Shown: positions 27,455-36,172 of the stretch, one piece after another
How the letters are laid out: each line of letters starts with the position of its first letter
How positions within the stretch are numbered: the stretch's first letter is position 1
Assembly: GCF_000013985.1 (NCBI RefSeq)
Contig: NC_008048.1
Location: 1,798,001-1,862,000 of the forward strand
Direction of reading: 5' to 3'
DNA length: 64,000 nucleotides
DNA from: Sphingopyxis alaskensis RB2256
GTDB taxonomy: Bacteria; Pseudomonadota; Alphaproteobacteria; Sphingomonadales; Sphingomonadaceae
Translations under genes and position numbers: made by a program
The notes under the pieces: model-generated
Databases searched by the model: none
The model's input: only the letters and a program-made list of their open reading frames with translations
What the model was told of the DNA's origin: nothing

Positions 27455-29167
27455 TCACTCGCCGATGCCCGCTATCAACTCGCGCTGGTCCTTGCGCAGT
27501 TCGGGCAGATCGCGTGCCAGCTTTGCCCAGTGCGTCGCTTCGCGCGGGTCGGCGGCGACGCCCGTCCCGCTGGCATAGGCATGGGCCAGGATCGCCCGCG
27601 AGCCCGCAAAGCCCGCGCGCGCCGCGACGCCGCAATCCTCGATCGCCGCCGCCAGCGTCCTGTCGGCGAAATGCGCCTCGCAGAGCCAATGGTTGCCTTC
27701 CGGATTGCCCGCTTCGGCGAGGGCGCGAAGCCGCGCGAGGTTGGCGGCGCGCGTGTCGGGGAAAAAGGTGAGCGCAAAGATCGCCGCCGGATGCCCCTTC
27801 TCGGCCGCCTCGGCATAAAGCGCCTGCGACCGCGCAAAATCGGGCGGGCCAAAGGTTCCCGCGGTCAACTGATAGGCCAGATGCGTCTTTGCCTTGGAAA
27901 AGCCCGCGTTCGATGCCGCGACATACAACTCATAGGCGCGCCTGACATCGGCGGGCGACGGATCGTTTTCGAGAAGCAGATAGGCGAGTTCCTGCTGTCC
28001 CGCCGGAAAGGCCTGCGCTGCCGATTGTTCGAGATAGATACGTGCGCGCGCGACATCCTTCTTCACCCCCACGCCGAGCGAGAACATATAGCCCACCAGC
28101 TGCTGCGCGAGCGGGTGGCCGCCGTCGGCCAGCGCGACGAGTTTCGCCGCGGGATGGCGCGACAGCACATCGGCGATCAGCAGCGGCTCGTCCTCGATTC
28201 CCAGCCGGTCGAGCGAAATGTCCGCAAGCGGGTCCGCGGTCGAACCCCGGATCGCCGCCGTCGACGGTGGCGGGGGCGGCGCCGAAAAGGGCCTGAATGC
28301 GCCGGTCGACATGGCTCGTGCCGGTATCTCCGGCGGTTCGACCAGATAATAATCCTCGAACCAGCTGCCATAATGAAAGGGCTGCTGCGGCCCCAGTTCC
28401 ATGCCGTGCGTTCGCTTGTAAACTTCGCGCGACACGACCTTGAAATAATCGCCGATTTCGAGCCCCGGTATCGCGAGTTCCTTGACTACCGCCGCGGCAA
28501 AGGGGCTGACCGGCGACCCCACGGGGGCGAAGTCCAGCGCCGGGCGTCCCTTTGCGGTCGAATAGAACACCGCCCCCTGCGCGATGTCGAGCAGGCCGAG
28601 CGGCGCCGACCCCGCCTCGCCGCGCGCGGTGTCGACATCGGCGATGCGCACCACCGGCTCGGCGGTGCGGCAGGCATCGACGAAGATCAGCGTGAAGGCG
28701 CCATCGGGAACGACCCGTTCGACCGCGGCCTCGATCGACAGATAGCGCTTCTCGACATCGGCGCGCCGCGTCGCCGGCGGCGCGTCCATCGGCACGAGCC
28801 AGTTGCGCCCGCCATATTCGAAGCCGTGCCCGGCATAATAGAGGATGACCGATTTCGCGCCGGCCGCTTCGGCGGCGAAGCGCGTCAGCGCCGCTTCGAG
28901 CGCGGCCATGTCGGCGTTGCGGACGATCCGCGGCGCGATGCCCGCCTTTTTGAACGCCTCGCAGACGAGGTCAATGTCGTTGACCGCATTTTTCAGCGAC
29001 GGCCATTCCCAGTCATTATAGGCGCTGTTGCCGATCAGCAGCGCGACGCGATCGCCCTGCAAGGGCGCCTCGCCGCACGCGGGGGCTTGCGCGGATGCCG
29101 TGGGCGCGCCGAAACATCCCGTCAGGATCGCAGCCAAAATCGCGACCAGCCGCATTCGCTTGACCAT
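27455..29167 (-). CDS. Caspase-like (C14, orthocaspase) lipoprotein with Sel1-type repeats
   Basis: From ATG 29167 the protein has 570 residues. LAAILTGC at 11-18 fits a lipobox (Cys18), though signal peptidase I cleavage after ASAQA is also possible. Residues about 40-290 form a caspase p20-like domain: RVALLIGNSAYNDW, LYYAGHGFEYGG (His114) and FVDACRTAEP (Cys166), the catalytic dyad. A Pro-rich linker (PPPPP near 315) leads to Sel1/TPR-like repeats at about 345-560, which bind proteins. The combination suggests an envelope protease with a partner-binding arm. Targets are unknown. The 3' end is convergent with greB, 3 bp apart. Confidence 0.85.
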   Translation of the reverse strand: MVKRMRLVAILAAILTGCFGAPTASAQAPACGEAPLQGDRVALLIGNSAYNDWEWPSLKNAVNDIDLVCEAFKKAGIAPRIVRNADMAALEAALTRFAAEAAGAKSVILYYAGHGFEYGGRNWLVPMDAPPATRRADVEKRYLSIEAAVERVVPDGAFTLIFVDACRTAEPVVRIADVDTARGEAGSAPLGLLDIAQGAVFYSTAKGRPALDFAPVGSPVSPFAAAVVKELAIPGLEIGDYFKVVSREVYKRTHGMELGPQQPFHYGSWFEDYYLVEPPEIPARAMSTGAFRPFSAPPPPPSTAAIRGSTADPLADISLDRLGIEDEPLLIADVLSRHPAAKLVALADGGHPLAQQLVGYMFSLGVGVKKDVARARIYLEQSAAQAFPAGQQELAYLLLENDPSPADVRRAYELYVAASNAGFSKAKTHLAYQLTAGTFGPPDFARSQALYAEAAEKGHPAAIFALTFFPDTRAANLARLRALAEAGNPEGNHWLCEAHFADRTLAAAIEDCGVAARAGFAGSRAILAHAYASGTGVAADPREATHWAKLARDLPELRKDQRELIAGIGE

Positions 29168-29318
29168 CGCCACCCCCACGCGCGCCATGCGGCGCCGTTC
29201 AAAAAACCGCGGAAATCTGCGCAAGTTTACGCTGAAATTGCGCGGTCCCGCATTCTCCGACCCATCAGGACGACAGTAAGTGAGCGATCCGGTGCAGGAA
29301 AGCGGAAATGCACCCGCG

Positions 29319-29474
29319 TCAGGGTTGCAGCAGCACGGGGATGATCCAGATCGCCGACAGCACGATCACCCCGGCAATCAGCGAAAAAGCCAGCACATAG
29401 CGGACATTGTGCCCTTTGACCCCGCCGCTCGCTTCGGTTTCGTCCACTTCGACATGATCGTCGACGACTTTCAT
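29319..29474 (-). CDS. 51-aa single-pass membrane peptide next to rnpB
   Basis: A short frame starts at ATG 29474 behind AAGGGAGA and encodes MKVVDDHVEVDETEASGGVK at its acidic N-terminus. A hydrophobic stretch follows at about 25-50 (RYVLAFSLIAGVIVLSAIWIIPVLL), ending QP. The strong ribosome-binding site and clear helix support it as real. It lies between rnpB and the caspase gene on the same strand. No family is recognised; it resembles small inner-membrane regulators in general layout only. Confidence 0.7.
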   Translation of the reverse strand: MKVVDDHVEVDETEASGGVKGHNVRYVLAFSLIAGVIVLSAIWIIPVLLQP

Positions 29475-29554
29475 CGCGTGTCTCCCTTCTGCTTTGCTTC
29501 AGAACGCAGCGTTTTGGCGCGCGGTTCCCCCGCGGCCGGGTGTCGGAAGCGATG

Positions 29555-29933
29555 CCAGAGGGTCTGTAAGCCGGGTTCTGTCCACCCCGTTGCCGGGGAT
29601 GGGCGATCATTCCTCTAGGCGGACGGTTACCCGAACGCTCAAGCAGTCAACCCGGACGGCGGGGCCGGAACCAGCCCTGGTTTCCCGTGCCATCCCTATT
29701 CGACCTTGCTCCCGGTGGGGTTTGCCGTGCCGCGTCCGTTACCGTCCGCGCGGTGCGCTCTTACCGCACCCTTTCACCTTTCGCCGGGCCGAAGCCGTGG
29801 GCGGTCTGCTCTCTGTGGCACTTTCCCTGACCTCCTTGCGGAGGCCGCCGGATGTTATCCGGCACCGTGGTTTCCGTGGAGCCCGGACTTTCCTCCCCTT
29901 TCTTGCGAAAGCGGCGATCGCCCGACCCTCTGG
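29555..29933 (-). ncRNA. rnpB: RNase P RNA, class A
   Basis: This is the catalytic RNA that matures tRNA 5' ends. On the minus strand the ends pair (CCAGAGGGTC with GACCCTCTGG) to form P1. The conserved GAGGAAAGTCCGGGCTCC core lies near the 5' end, at about 29877-29894 on the plus strand, and the 3' part contains AGAACCCGGCTTACAG. The size, about 380 nt, is normal. Exact ends are set from the P1 helix and may be off by a few bases. Confidence 0.95.
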
Positions 29934-29992
29934 CACGCGACCGGTATAGCGCGAATGATGGGGGATGGCGAGCGAATGTGGAGGATGGCGGC

Positions 29993-30069
29993 TTTGGGTG
30001 GGGAGCGGACGTTCCTCCCCCGCAGGGGGAAGAGCGCGGCGGCCGCAATCGGTCGTCAGCCGCCCCTCA
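29993..30069. repeat. GAGCGGACGTT / GACCGATTG intergenic repeat (copy 1)
   Basis: TTTGGGTGGGGAGCGGACGTT, a CCTCCCCCGCAGGGGGA hairpin, then GCAATCGGTCG, ending exactly at the amidase stop codon. The same succession is at 42589-42671, also ending at a stop codon. Confidence 0.75.
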
Positions 30070-30756
30070 ATTTCCCTCGGGCTGCGGCAGCAGCAGCGCC
30101 AGCAGGATCGCCCGGCATTCGCCGTCGATCGTCCCGTCGATCAGCTCGGGACGAAAGCGCCGCTGGAACGCGACCGTCGCCGCAAATCCGTCGGTCACAT
30201 CATAGCCAAAGCGTTCGAGCGCGAGCAGGAAACCCGCGTCGGTCCACAGGGGATCGGTGAGCTTCTTGGTCGGGCGCGGCAGCGCGAGGCGGCGGCGAGC
30301 AAGCTCCTCCCACGGAAACAGCTCGCCCGGATCCTGCTTGCGCGTCGGGGCGATGTCCGAATGGCCGACGACATTGCCACGCGTGATCGCATAGCGGTCC
30401 TTGATCAGGTGGACGAGCCGCACGACCGACGCCACCTGCGGTTCGGGAAAGGGCACATAGCCATATTCGTGCCCCGGATTGACGATCTCGATCCCGATGC
30501 TCGCCGAATTGATGTCGCTGATGCCGCGCCAGTGCGACTTGCCCGCGTGCCAGGCGCGCTTGTCCTCGGGCACCATATGGGTGATCTGACCGTCCTCGCT
30601 GACGACATAATGGGCCGAAACCCTGGCGTCGGGATCCGCAAGCCGATCAATGGCTTCGGCGCCGGTCTTCATGCCGGTATAATGCAGGACGATCATCGAA
30701 ACGGGCAGCGCGCGCTCGTCGAAATTGGGGGACCAGCGTTCGACAAAATCGCTCAT
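30067..30756 (-). CDS. N-acetylmuramoyl-L-alanine amidase (AmpD/AmiD type)
   Basis: The 229-residue protein is a zinc amidase_2 domain followed by a peptidoglycan-binding domain. MIVLHYTGM (His25 as first zinc ligand), SAHYVVSEDGQI, AWHAGKSHWRG (second His region), SIGIEIVNPGHEYGY and VVGHSDIAPTRKQDPGELF define the active site. The C-terminal FGYDVTDGFAATVAFQRRFRP is a PG_binding_1 helix bundle. No signal peptide is seen, so it may be a cytoplasmic recycling enzyme like AmpD, though the two-domain layout is nearer to AmiD. It lies just downstream of cheR. Confidence 0.9.
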   Translation of the reverse strand: MSDFVERWSPNFDERALPVSMIVLHYTGMKTGAEAIDRLADPDARVSAHYVVSEDGQITHMVPEDKRAWHAGKSHWRGISDINSASIGIEIVNPGHEYGYVPFPEPQVASVVRLVHLIKDRYAITRGNVVGHSDIAPTRKQDPGELFPWEELARRRLALPRPTKKLTDPLWTDAGFLLALERFGYDVTDGFAATVAFQRRFRPELIDGTIDGECRAILLALLLPQPEGN

Positions 30757-30823
30757 GCGCTTATTGGGCCCGTGCTGTGGCTGCCTGACCGTCGCTTGCG
30801 CCAGCGGGGGACAAAAAGCAAGG

Positions 30824-31696
30824 TCAGGCGGCGATCGACCGCGCGGTGTCGGGGCGCCGCGCCGGCTGGTCGGCGGGTTCGTAAAGCCCGCGCAATCGCG
30901 GACTTGCCACGAACTGATCGGTCTGGCCCAGCACCGTCTCGCCCGCGCCGAGCACGAGGAAACTTTGCGGCGCCGCGACCGCGCGCAGCCGCGCGAACGC
31001 CTTCTGCCGCATTGACGGCGAGAAATAGAGCAGCAGGTTGCGGCAGAAGATGAGGTCGGCGGCCGACGCCAGCGGCGGTCGGTCGGTCAGCATGTTCTGC
31101 ACCGAAAAGTCGATCCGGCGGCGCAGGTCGGCCTTGGCCAGCCATCCGCCCTCCGCCTGGTCGAACCAGCGCACCATGCGATGCACCGGCAGCCCGCGCT
31201 GTATCTCGAACTGACTGTAAAGGCCAACGCGCGCGCGCGCGATCGCCTGATGGCTGACGTCGGTGCCGACGATGTCGATCTGCCACCCTGCCCATCTGGC
31301 GCCCTGTTCGGCGATCAGCATCGCCATCGAATAGGCTTCCTGCCCCGTCGAAACCCCGCAATGCCATATGGTGAGCCGCCGCCGGTCGGCATTGACCGCC
31401 CGCAAATGTTCGAGTGCTGTCGCAGCTATATCGTCAAAGACACTGTGTTCCCGATAAAAATAGGTTTCGTTGTTCAACATCGCGTCGACCGTGTCATCGA
31501 GCAGCTGGCGGCTGTTTGCCGTGACCAGCGCGCCGACGAGCGCGTCGAGATCGGTGATGCCATGGCGCTGCATCACCGGTTTCAGCGACATTTCGATGCG
31601 CCAGATGCGGCTCGGCGAGAGCGTCTGGCCAGTCCGCGATTCGAGCACCCCCATCAGCACACGATAGGCCGATTCGCTGGCGCTCGCTCCCATCAT
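30824..31696 (-). CDS. cheR: Chemotaxis protein methyltransferase CheR
   Basis: CheR uses S-adenosylmethionine to methylate chemoreceptor glutamates. The 290-residue protein has the helical N-terminal domain and NNETYFYREHSVFD at about 93-106 (the NETxFFR motif). SAM-binding motifs follow: IWHCGVSTGQEAYSMAM, the DIVGTDVS strand, and ADLIFCRNLLLYFSPSMRQ. Its ATG overlaps the cheB stop, so it is coupled. It is the last che gene of the cluster. Confidence 0.95.
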   Translation of the reverse strand: MMGASASESAYRVLMGVLESRTGQTLSPSRIWRIEMSLKPVMQRHGITDLDALVGALVTANSRQLLDDTVDAMLNNETYFYREHSVFDDIAATALEHLRAVNADRRRLTIWHCGVSTGQEAYSMAMLIAEQGARWAGWQIDIVGTDVSHQAIARARVGLYSQFEIQRGLPVHRMVRWFDQAEGGWLAKADLRRRIDFSVQNMLTDRPPLASAADLIFCRNLLLYFSPSMRQKAFARLRAVAAPQSFLVLGAGETVLGQTDQFVASPRLRGLYEPADQPARRPDTARSIAA

Positions 31697-32805
31697 GGCT
31701 GCGGTCGCCCCTCGGCGCGACCCGGCAGGAAGCTGCCCAGCATCAGCGCGATCGCGTCGGGGTTGAGCGTCGCCGCGGCGATCCCCGCCTTGGCGACCGC
31801 GCCGGGCATTCCCCAGATCACGCAGCTTTCGGGGGCCTGGGCAAAGACCGTGCCGCCCGCCGACTTGACCCGCGCCGCGCCCGCCGCCCCATCGCGTCCC
31901 ATCCCGCTCAGGATCACGGCGACACCGCTCTTACCATAGGTTTCGGCCACCGAATCGAGCATCGGGTCGGCCGACGGGCAGCAACCGTTGTCGGCGGGGC
32001 GGCGATCGAGCGCGATTTCGCGGCGCGCGCCATTGGCGATCACGATCAGATGCGCGTCGCCCGGCGCCAGATAGATATGCCCCGGCTCGACCGCCATGCC
32101 GGCGGCCGCCACATGGACGCGCCGCGTCGTCATCATGCCGATCTGCCGCGCATAAAACGCCATGAAGGCGTCGGGCAGATGCTGCGTCAGCAGGATCGGC
32201 GCGGTCACCCGCGGGTCGAGATTGGCAAGGAAGCTGGTAAAGGCCGGAATGCCGCCCGTCGAGGCGGCGACCGCGATGCAATCGATCGGCTGGTCGGTAT
32301 CGACGACCATCGAGACCGGCGCGCGCGCGCGCCGCTGCGCGACGGGCACGGGAGCCGGAAACTCGCGCTGGTTGCCGAGCGTCAGGATGCGGTCGGTCAG
32401 CACCTCGGCAAAGCGGCCCGAAAAGCTGCCGCGCCCCGGTTTCGCGAGCGTGTCGCTCGCGCCGAGCGCCAGCGCCTCGACCGCCGCGGGACCGCCCTCG
32501 ACACAGTTTGAGGAGAGAATCAGAACGCGCGCCTGGGCCGCGCGCTCCAGGATGTGCGGCAGCGCATCGATGCCGTTCATCCCCGGCATTTCGATGTCGA
32601 GCACCACGACGTCGACCGTTTCGCGCGCCAGATAATCGAGCGCGTCGGACGCCGAAGCGACCGATGCGCAGATATGCAAGCCCGGCCGCGTTTCGACGAT
32701 TCGCTCGAGGATGCTGCGCACGACCAGGCTGTCGTCGACCAGCATCACCCTCACCGTCCGCGCCGGCGGATCGGGATCGGGAACCAGGGGTTGCGCAAGC
32801 GCCAT
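31693..32805 (-). CDS. cheB: Chemotaxis response regulator/methylesterase CheB
   Basis: CheB removes methyl groups from chemoreceptors when phosphorylated. The 370-residue protein has a receiver domain (MLVDDS at about 21-26, Asp70 in VVLDIEMPGMNG) and a C-terminal esterase domain with the serine motif VAASTGGIPA, the histidine motif TQHLPDAFMAFYA and the aspartate motif ILSGMGRDGAAG. All three catalytic residues are present. It follows cheY by 18 bp and overlaps cheR. Confidence 0.96.
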   Translation of the reverse strand: MALAQPLVPDPDPPARTVRVMLVDDSLVVRSILERIVETRPGLHICASVASASDALDYLARETVDVVVLDIEMPGMNGIDALPHILERAAQARVLILSSNCVEGGPAAVEALALGASDTLAKPGRGSFSGRFAEVLTDRILTLGNQREFPAPVPVAQRRARAPVSMVVDTDQPIDCIAVAASTGGIPAFTSFLANLDPRVTAPILLTQHLPDAFMAFYARQIGMMTTRRVHVAAAGMAVEPGHIYLAPGDAHLIVIANGARREIALDRRPADNGCCPSADPMLDSVAETYGKSGVAVILSGMGRDGAAGAARVKSAGGTVFAQAPESCVIWGMPGAVAKAGIAAATLNPDAIALMLGSFLPGRAEGRPQP

Positions 32806-32823
32806 CGAACCGGGCCCCTTGCG

Positions 32824-33198
32824 TCAGGCGATGCCGACGAGCTGCAGCTTTCCTTCCAGCGTTTCGCGGTCGAACGGCTTCATCACATATTCGTCCGCGC
32901 CCGCCTCGATCGCGGCGCGGATATGGTCGATGCTGTTCTCGGTGGTGCAGAAAACGACCCGCGGGCGTTCTTCATGACCATAATCCAGGTCGTTGAACGC
33001 GCCCAGAAACTCCATCCCGCTCATCACCGGCATGTTCCAGTCGAGCAGGATCACATCGGGGCGATGGGCGCGGCAATAGGTCAGCGCCTCTTGCCCGTCG
33101 GCGGCTTCCTCGACGGCAAAGGACATGCTTTCAAGGATGTGGCGCGCGACCTTGCGAATGACCTTGCTGTCATCGACGACCAGACAGGATTTCGACAT
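32824..33198 (-). CDS. cheY: CheY-like single-domain response regulator
   Basis: The 124-residue receiver starts at ATG 33198. Acidic pair Asp9-Asp10 in LVVDDSKVIRK, phospho-acceptor Asp53 in ILLDWNMPVMSGMEFL, a Thr in VVFCTTEN, and Lys in YVMKPFD are all in place. Within cheA-cheW-cheY-cheB-cheR it is the natural acceptor of CheA phosphate and would act on the flagellar switch. Similar alphaproteobacterial proteins include Cle-type diguanylate-binding CheYs; I see no arginine-rich extension here. Confidence 0.9.
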   Translation of the reverse strand: MSKSCLVVDDSKVIRKVARHILESMSFAVEEAADGQEALTYCRAHRPDVILLDWNMPVMSGMEFLGAFNDLDYGHEERPRVVFCTTENSIDHIRAAIEAGADEYVMKPFDRETLEGKLQLVGIA

Positions 33199-33274
33199 CA
33201 AATTAACTCCGACCCCCGGGAATATCGCCATGCTAACGGCAAGACGTATGCAGCCCGTTAATGAACGGCACGAT

Positions 33275-33712
33275 TCATGCGGCCTTTAAGCTGGGCAGAT
33301 GAATGAGATGCGACGGATCGACGACGAGCAGCGACGCGCCGTCATGTTCGATCATCGCATCGGCGACGCGCGCCCAGCCCGGAAGCAGCTTTCCGGCGAT
33401 GCGCGTTTCGGCCGCCTCGATGAAGCAGACATCCTCGATTTCGTCGGCGAGCAGCGCATAGCCATGTTCGGCGACCTCGATCACGATCACCCGCTGTCCG
33501 GGGACGACGGGCACCGCGGGAAGGCCGATCACGACATGCGGATCGATCAGCGTGAAAACGCGGCTGCGCAGCGCGAACAGCCCCGCGACGTGCGGCGGCG
33601 CCGCGGGCACCTCGACCGGCGTGCCGACAGTCACCACCGAATGGATCGCGCGGCTGCGCAGCGCGACGCGCGTGTCGGCGATGCGCGCGATCAGATAGAG
33701 TTTGTCCATCAT
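33275..33712 (-). CDS. cheW: Chemotaxis coupling protein CheW
   Basis: CheW links chemoreceptors to CheA. From ATG 33712 the protein has 145 residues, one CheW fold: LYLIARIADTRVALRSRAIHSVVTV, PAAPPHVAGLFALRSRVFTLIDPHVVIGLP (with the GxxxLRGxxxPxxDL pattern in variant form), and VIVIEVAEHGYALLADEIEDV. Some core positions differ from E. coli CheW. The ATG overlaps the cheA stop (ATGA). It is 76 bp upstream of cheY. Confidence 0.85.
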   Translation of the reverse strand: MMDKLYLIARIADTRVALRSRAIHSVVTVGTPVEVPAAPPHVAGLFALRSRVFTLIDPHVVIGLPAVPVVPGQRVIVIEVAEHGYALLADEIEDVCFIEAAETRIAGKLLPGWARVADAMIEHDGASLLVVDPSHLIHLPSLKAA

Positions 33713-36108
33713 GGCCGCGCTCCTCCGACGCGGCGGCGCATCGCGGCAAGCAGCGCTTCGCGGTCGTAACGATAGACGCTCTGGTCGTCGGGCGCCGCCG
33801 CCTCGATCGAGGATCGCAGGCGGATCATGGGCACATCGCCCGCGGCATGGCCGCACAACTCGCCGTCGTCGGACAGGCAGAGCAGCAGGTCGGGGGTTTC
33901 GTCGGCGGTCTCGGCCGCCAGCGTGACGCGATATCCGGCGCCGCGCAGGATCGGCGCCAGGAAATTGACGCCCCAGCCGTCATGGTCGTCGGCAAGGTGA
34001 CACAGCGGTTCGCGCCGCGGCAGCGGGAGCGATCGGGCGGCCTGTTGCTCCATCAGCCAGAAGGGGTCGATCAGTTCGACCGGCGCGCCGCCGATCAGCA
34101 CGACGCCCGCGATCAGCCCCGGCACGCCCGACGGCTGGATCGCATCGGGCAGGCGGACGATGTCGATGACCTCGGCGATCGGGTAGCAGAGCACCGAACG
34201 GCCGTCGTGGAGGCGGAGGAGCTTGATATGGCCCGTCCCGACCGGCGGCCGGGCGGCGTGGACCGGGAAAATCTCTTCGCCGATCTTTGCCTGCACGCGA
34301 CCGGCGCTTTCGAAAAGTGCCGGGAGCGGGACGTCCTCGACGCGCTCGATCACCGACAGGCGGATGCCGCGCACCCGCTCGTCCATGTCGCGGAACAGCA
34401 ACAGCTGCGTCGCATCGCGCGTCGCGGCCGCCTCGGCTTCGGCGTCGGCCAGCCCGTCCTTGCTGCGCCCGGCTTCGCTCGCATCGACCCCGGCGACCGC
34501 AAGCAGCCCCTGGACGTCGAGGAGGAGGACCGGGCGACCGTTGTCGGGCAGCGTCGTGCCCGCATAAAGTCCCGTCGCCATGATCATCGGCGCCGCCGGC
34601 TTGATCACCAGCTCCTCATGGTCGTGGATCGCCGCGACGCTCAGCGCATAGCTCTGTCCCTGCCCCGGCCGCACGATCACCAGCGCGCGGTCGTCTTCCC
34701 CGTCATCCGCGGCACGCGCGCAGCCGAGGAGGTTTTCGAGGCGCAGCAGCGGAAATTGCTCGCCGCGCACGGTCGCCAGCTCGCCGCCGCCGACGCGGTC
34801 GATGCGGACCGTATCGCCGCTTTCGAGCAGGACTTCGCGCACCGCGCCGCGCGGGATCGCGAAATACTGCCCCGCCGCGCGCACCATCAGCCCCGATATG
34901 ATCGTCAGCGTCATCGGCACGCGCAACAGGATGGCCAGCCCGCGGCCTTCGTCATTGCGTATGTCGACGACTCCCCCGATCTTCTCGACATTCGCCTTGA
35001 CGATGTCCATGCCCACCCCGCGGCCCGAAACCTCGGTAACCTTTGCGGCGGTCGAAAATCCGGGGCGGAAGATGAGTTCGAGCTTTTCCCTGGGCGACAG
35101 CGCGCGGGCGTCGGCTGCGGTCAGCAGGCGCGACGCGACCGCCTTGGCGACCAGTGCCTCGGGCGACAGCCCGCGGCCGTCGTCGCGCACCTCGATCTCG
35201 ATCTGGTTGCCCGACTGGCGCGCCGCGACCGAAATCGTCGCGGTGATATCCTTTCCGGCGGCGACGCGATCGTCAAGCGTCTCGATACCATGGTCGATCG
35301 CGTTGCGCACGATGTGGATCAGCGGATCGCGGATATTCTCCATCATTTCGCGGTCGAGTTCGACTTCGCCGCCGCTCGTCTGGAACGCGATCTTCTTGCC
35401 CAGTTCCTGCGCCAGGTCGCGGACGATGCGCGGCAGCGGCGCGAACAATTTGTCGATGCGCTGCATCCGCATCTGGCTGACCGACTGGCGCATCGCCGCG
35501 ATCGAATCGGACAGGCGATCGAACGCCGCGATCGTCGCGCTGTCGGCGCCCGATTCGCGCAGCATTCGCGCAAATTCGTTGCGCGCCAGCACGATGTCGG
35601 TGACGCCGGTCATCACGCTGTCGAGCAAGGGCAACGGCACGCGGATCGACCGCCACCCGTTGGGGTCGGCACCGACATCCTCCTCACGGCGCATGGGAAC
35701 GCCCGCAACCTGGACGGGCGCGGGCGCGGACGCTTGCTCCTCCCGCGGCGACAGCGCGCCGATGACGTCGCGGTCGTCACCGACCGGTTCGGTGCCGTCC
35801 TGCCCGAGCGTTACACATAGCGCGTTGAGCCGGTCGATAACCGCCAGCACGCCCGACACGAGCGCGGCGTCGGCGGCGCGGTGGCCGCGGCGCACCTGGT
35901 CGAGCGCATCCTCGGCGGCGTGCGCCAGCGCGGTGACGCGCGGTAGCGCCAGAAAGCCCGAGCTGCCCTTGATCGTGTGGACGAGGCGGAAAATGGCGTC
36001 GAGCTGCGCGCGGTCGGCAGGGTCGGCCTCCCACGCCACGATCGCCCCGCCCGCATCGGACAGGATTTCGGCCGTCTCGGCCAGAAACTCGTTCAGTAGA
36101 TCGTCCAT
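33709..36108 (-). CDS. cheA: Chemotaxis histidine kinase CheA with extended C-terminus
   Basis: The protein has about 799 residues from ATG 36108. P1 (HPt) has FRLVHTIKGSSGFL with His44. A linker replaces an obvious P2 domain. Dimerisation helices at about 195-245 (MRMQRIDKLFAPLPRIVRDL) lead to the ATPase domain with HIVRNAIDHGIE, VRDDGRGLSPEALV, and VSGRGVGMDIVKANVE. A CheW-like P5 region starts near 400, and a second CheW-like region near 555-690. The last ~100 residues (LADDHDGWGVNFLAPILRGAGYRVT...) resemble a receiver fold that lacks a clear phospho-acceptor. A TTG start at 36132 is an alternative. Confidence 0.93.
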   Translation of the reverse strand: MDDLLNEFLAETAEILSDAGGAIVAWEADPADRAQLDAIFRLVHTIKGSSGFLALPRVTALAHAAEDALDQVRRGHRAADAALVSGVLAVIDRLNALCVTLGQDGTEPVGDDRDVIGALSPREEQASAPAPVQVAGVPMRREEDVGADPNGWRSIRVPLPLLDSVMTGVTDIVLARNEFARMLRESGADSATIAAFDRLSDSIAAMRQSVSQMRMQRIDKLFAPLPRIVRDLAQELGKKIAFQTSGGEVELDREMMENIRDPLIHIVRNAIDHGIETLDDRVAAGKDITATISVAARQSGNQIEIEVRDDGRGLSPEALVAKAVASRLLTAADARALSPREKLELIFRPGFSTAAKVTEVSGRGVGMDIVKANVEKIGGVVDIRNDEGRGLAILLRVPMTLTIISGLMVRAAGQYFAIPRGAVREVLLESGDTVRIDRVGGGELATVRGEQFPLLRLENLLGCARAADDGEDDRALVIVRPGQGQSYALSVAAIHDHEELVIKPAAPMIMATGLYAGTTLPDNGRPVLLLDVQGLLAVAGVDASEAGRSKDGLADAEAEAAATRDATQLLLFRDMDERVRGIRLSVIERVEDVPLPALFESAGRVQAKIGEEIFPVHAARPPVGTGHIKLLRLHDGRSVLCYPIAEVIDIVRLPDAIQPSGVPGLIAGVVLIGGAPVELIDPFWLMEQQAARSLPLPRREPLCHLADDHDGWGVNFLAPILRGAGYRVTLAAETADETPDLLLCLSDDGELCGHAAGDVPMIRLRSSIEAAAPDDQSVYRYDREALLAAMRRRVGGARP

Positions 36109-36172
36109 CGCCGTATCGGTGCGCCCCAGCAACTTGAGACGCCACCATGGCGGGCAATGGTTAAAAGTGGCT

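Noticed and set aside
29494..29949. Open frames over rnpB, with peptides such as VCKPGSVHP
   Set aside because: The stretch folds as RNase P RNA with its conserved core; these frames are well-known false translations of rnpB.
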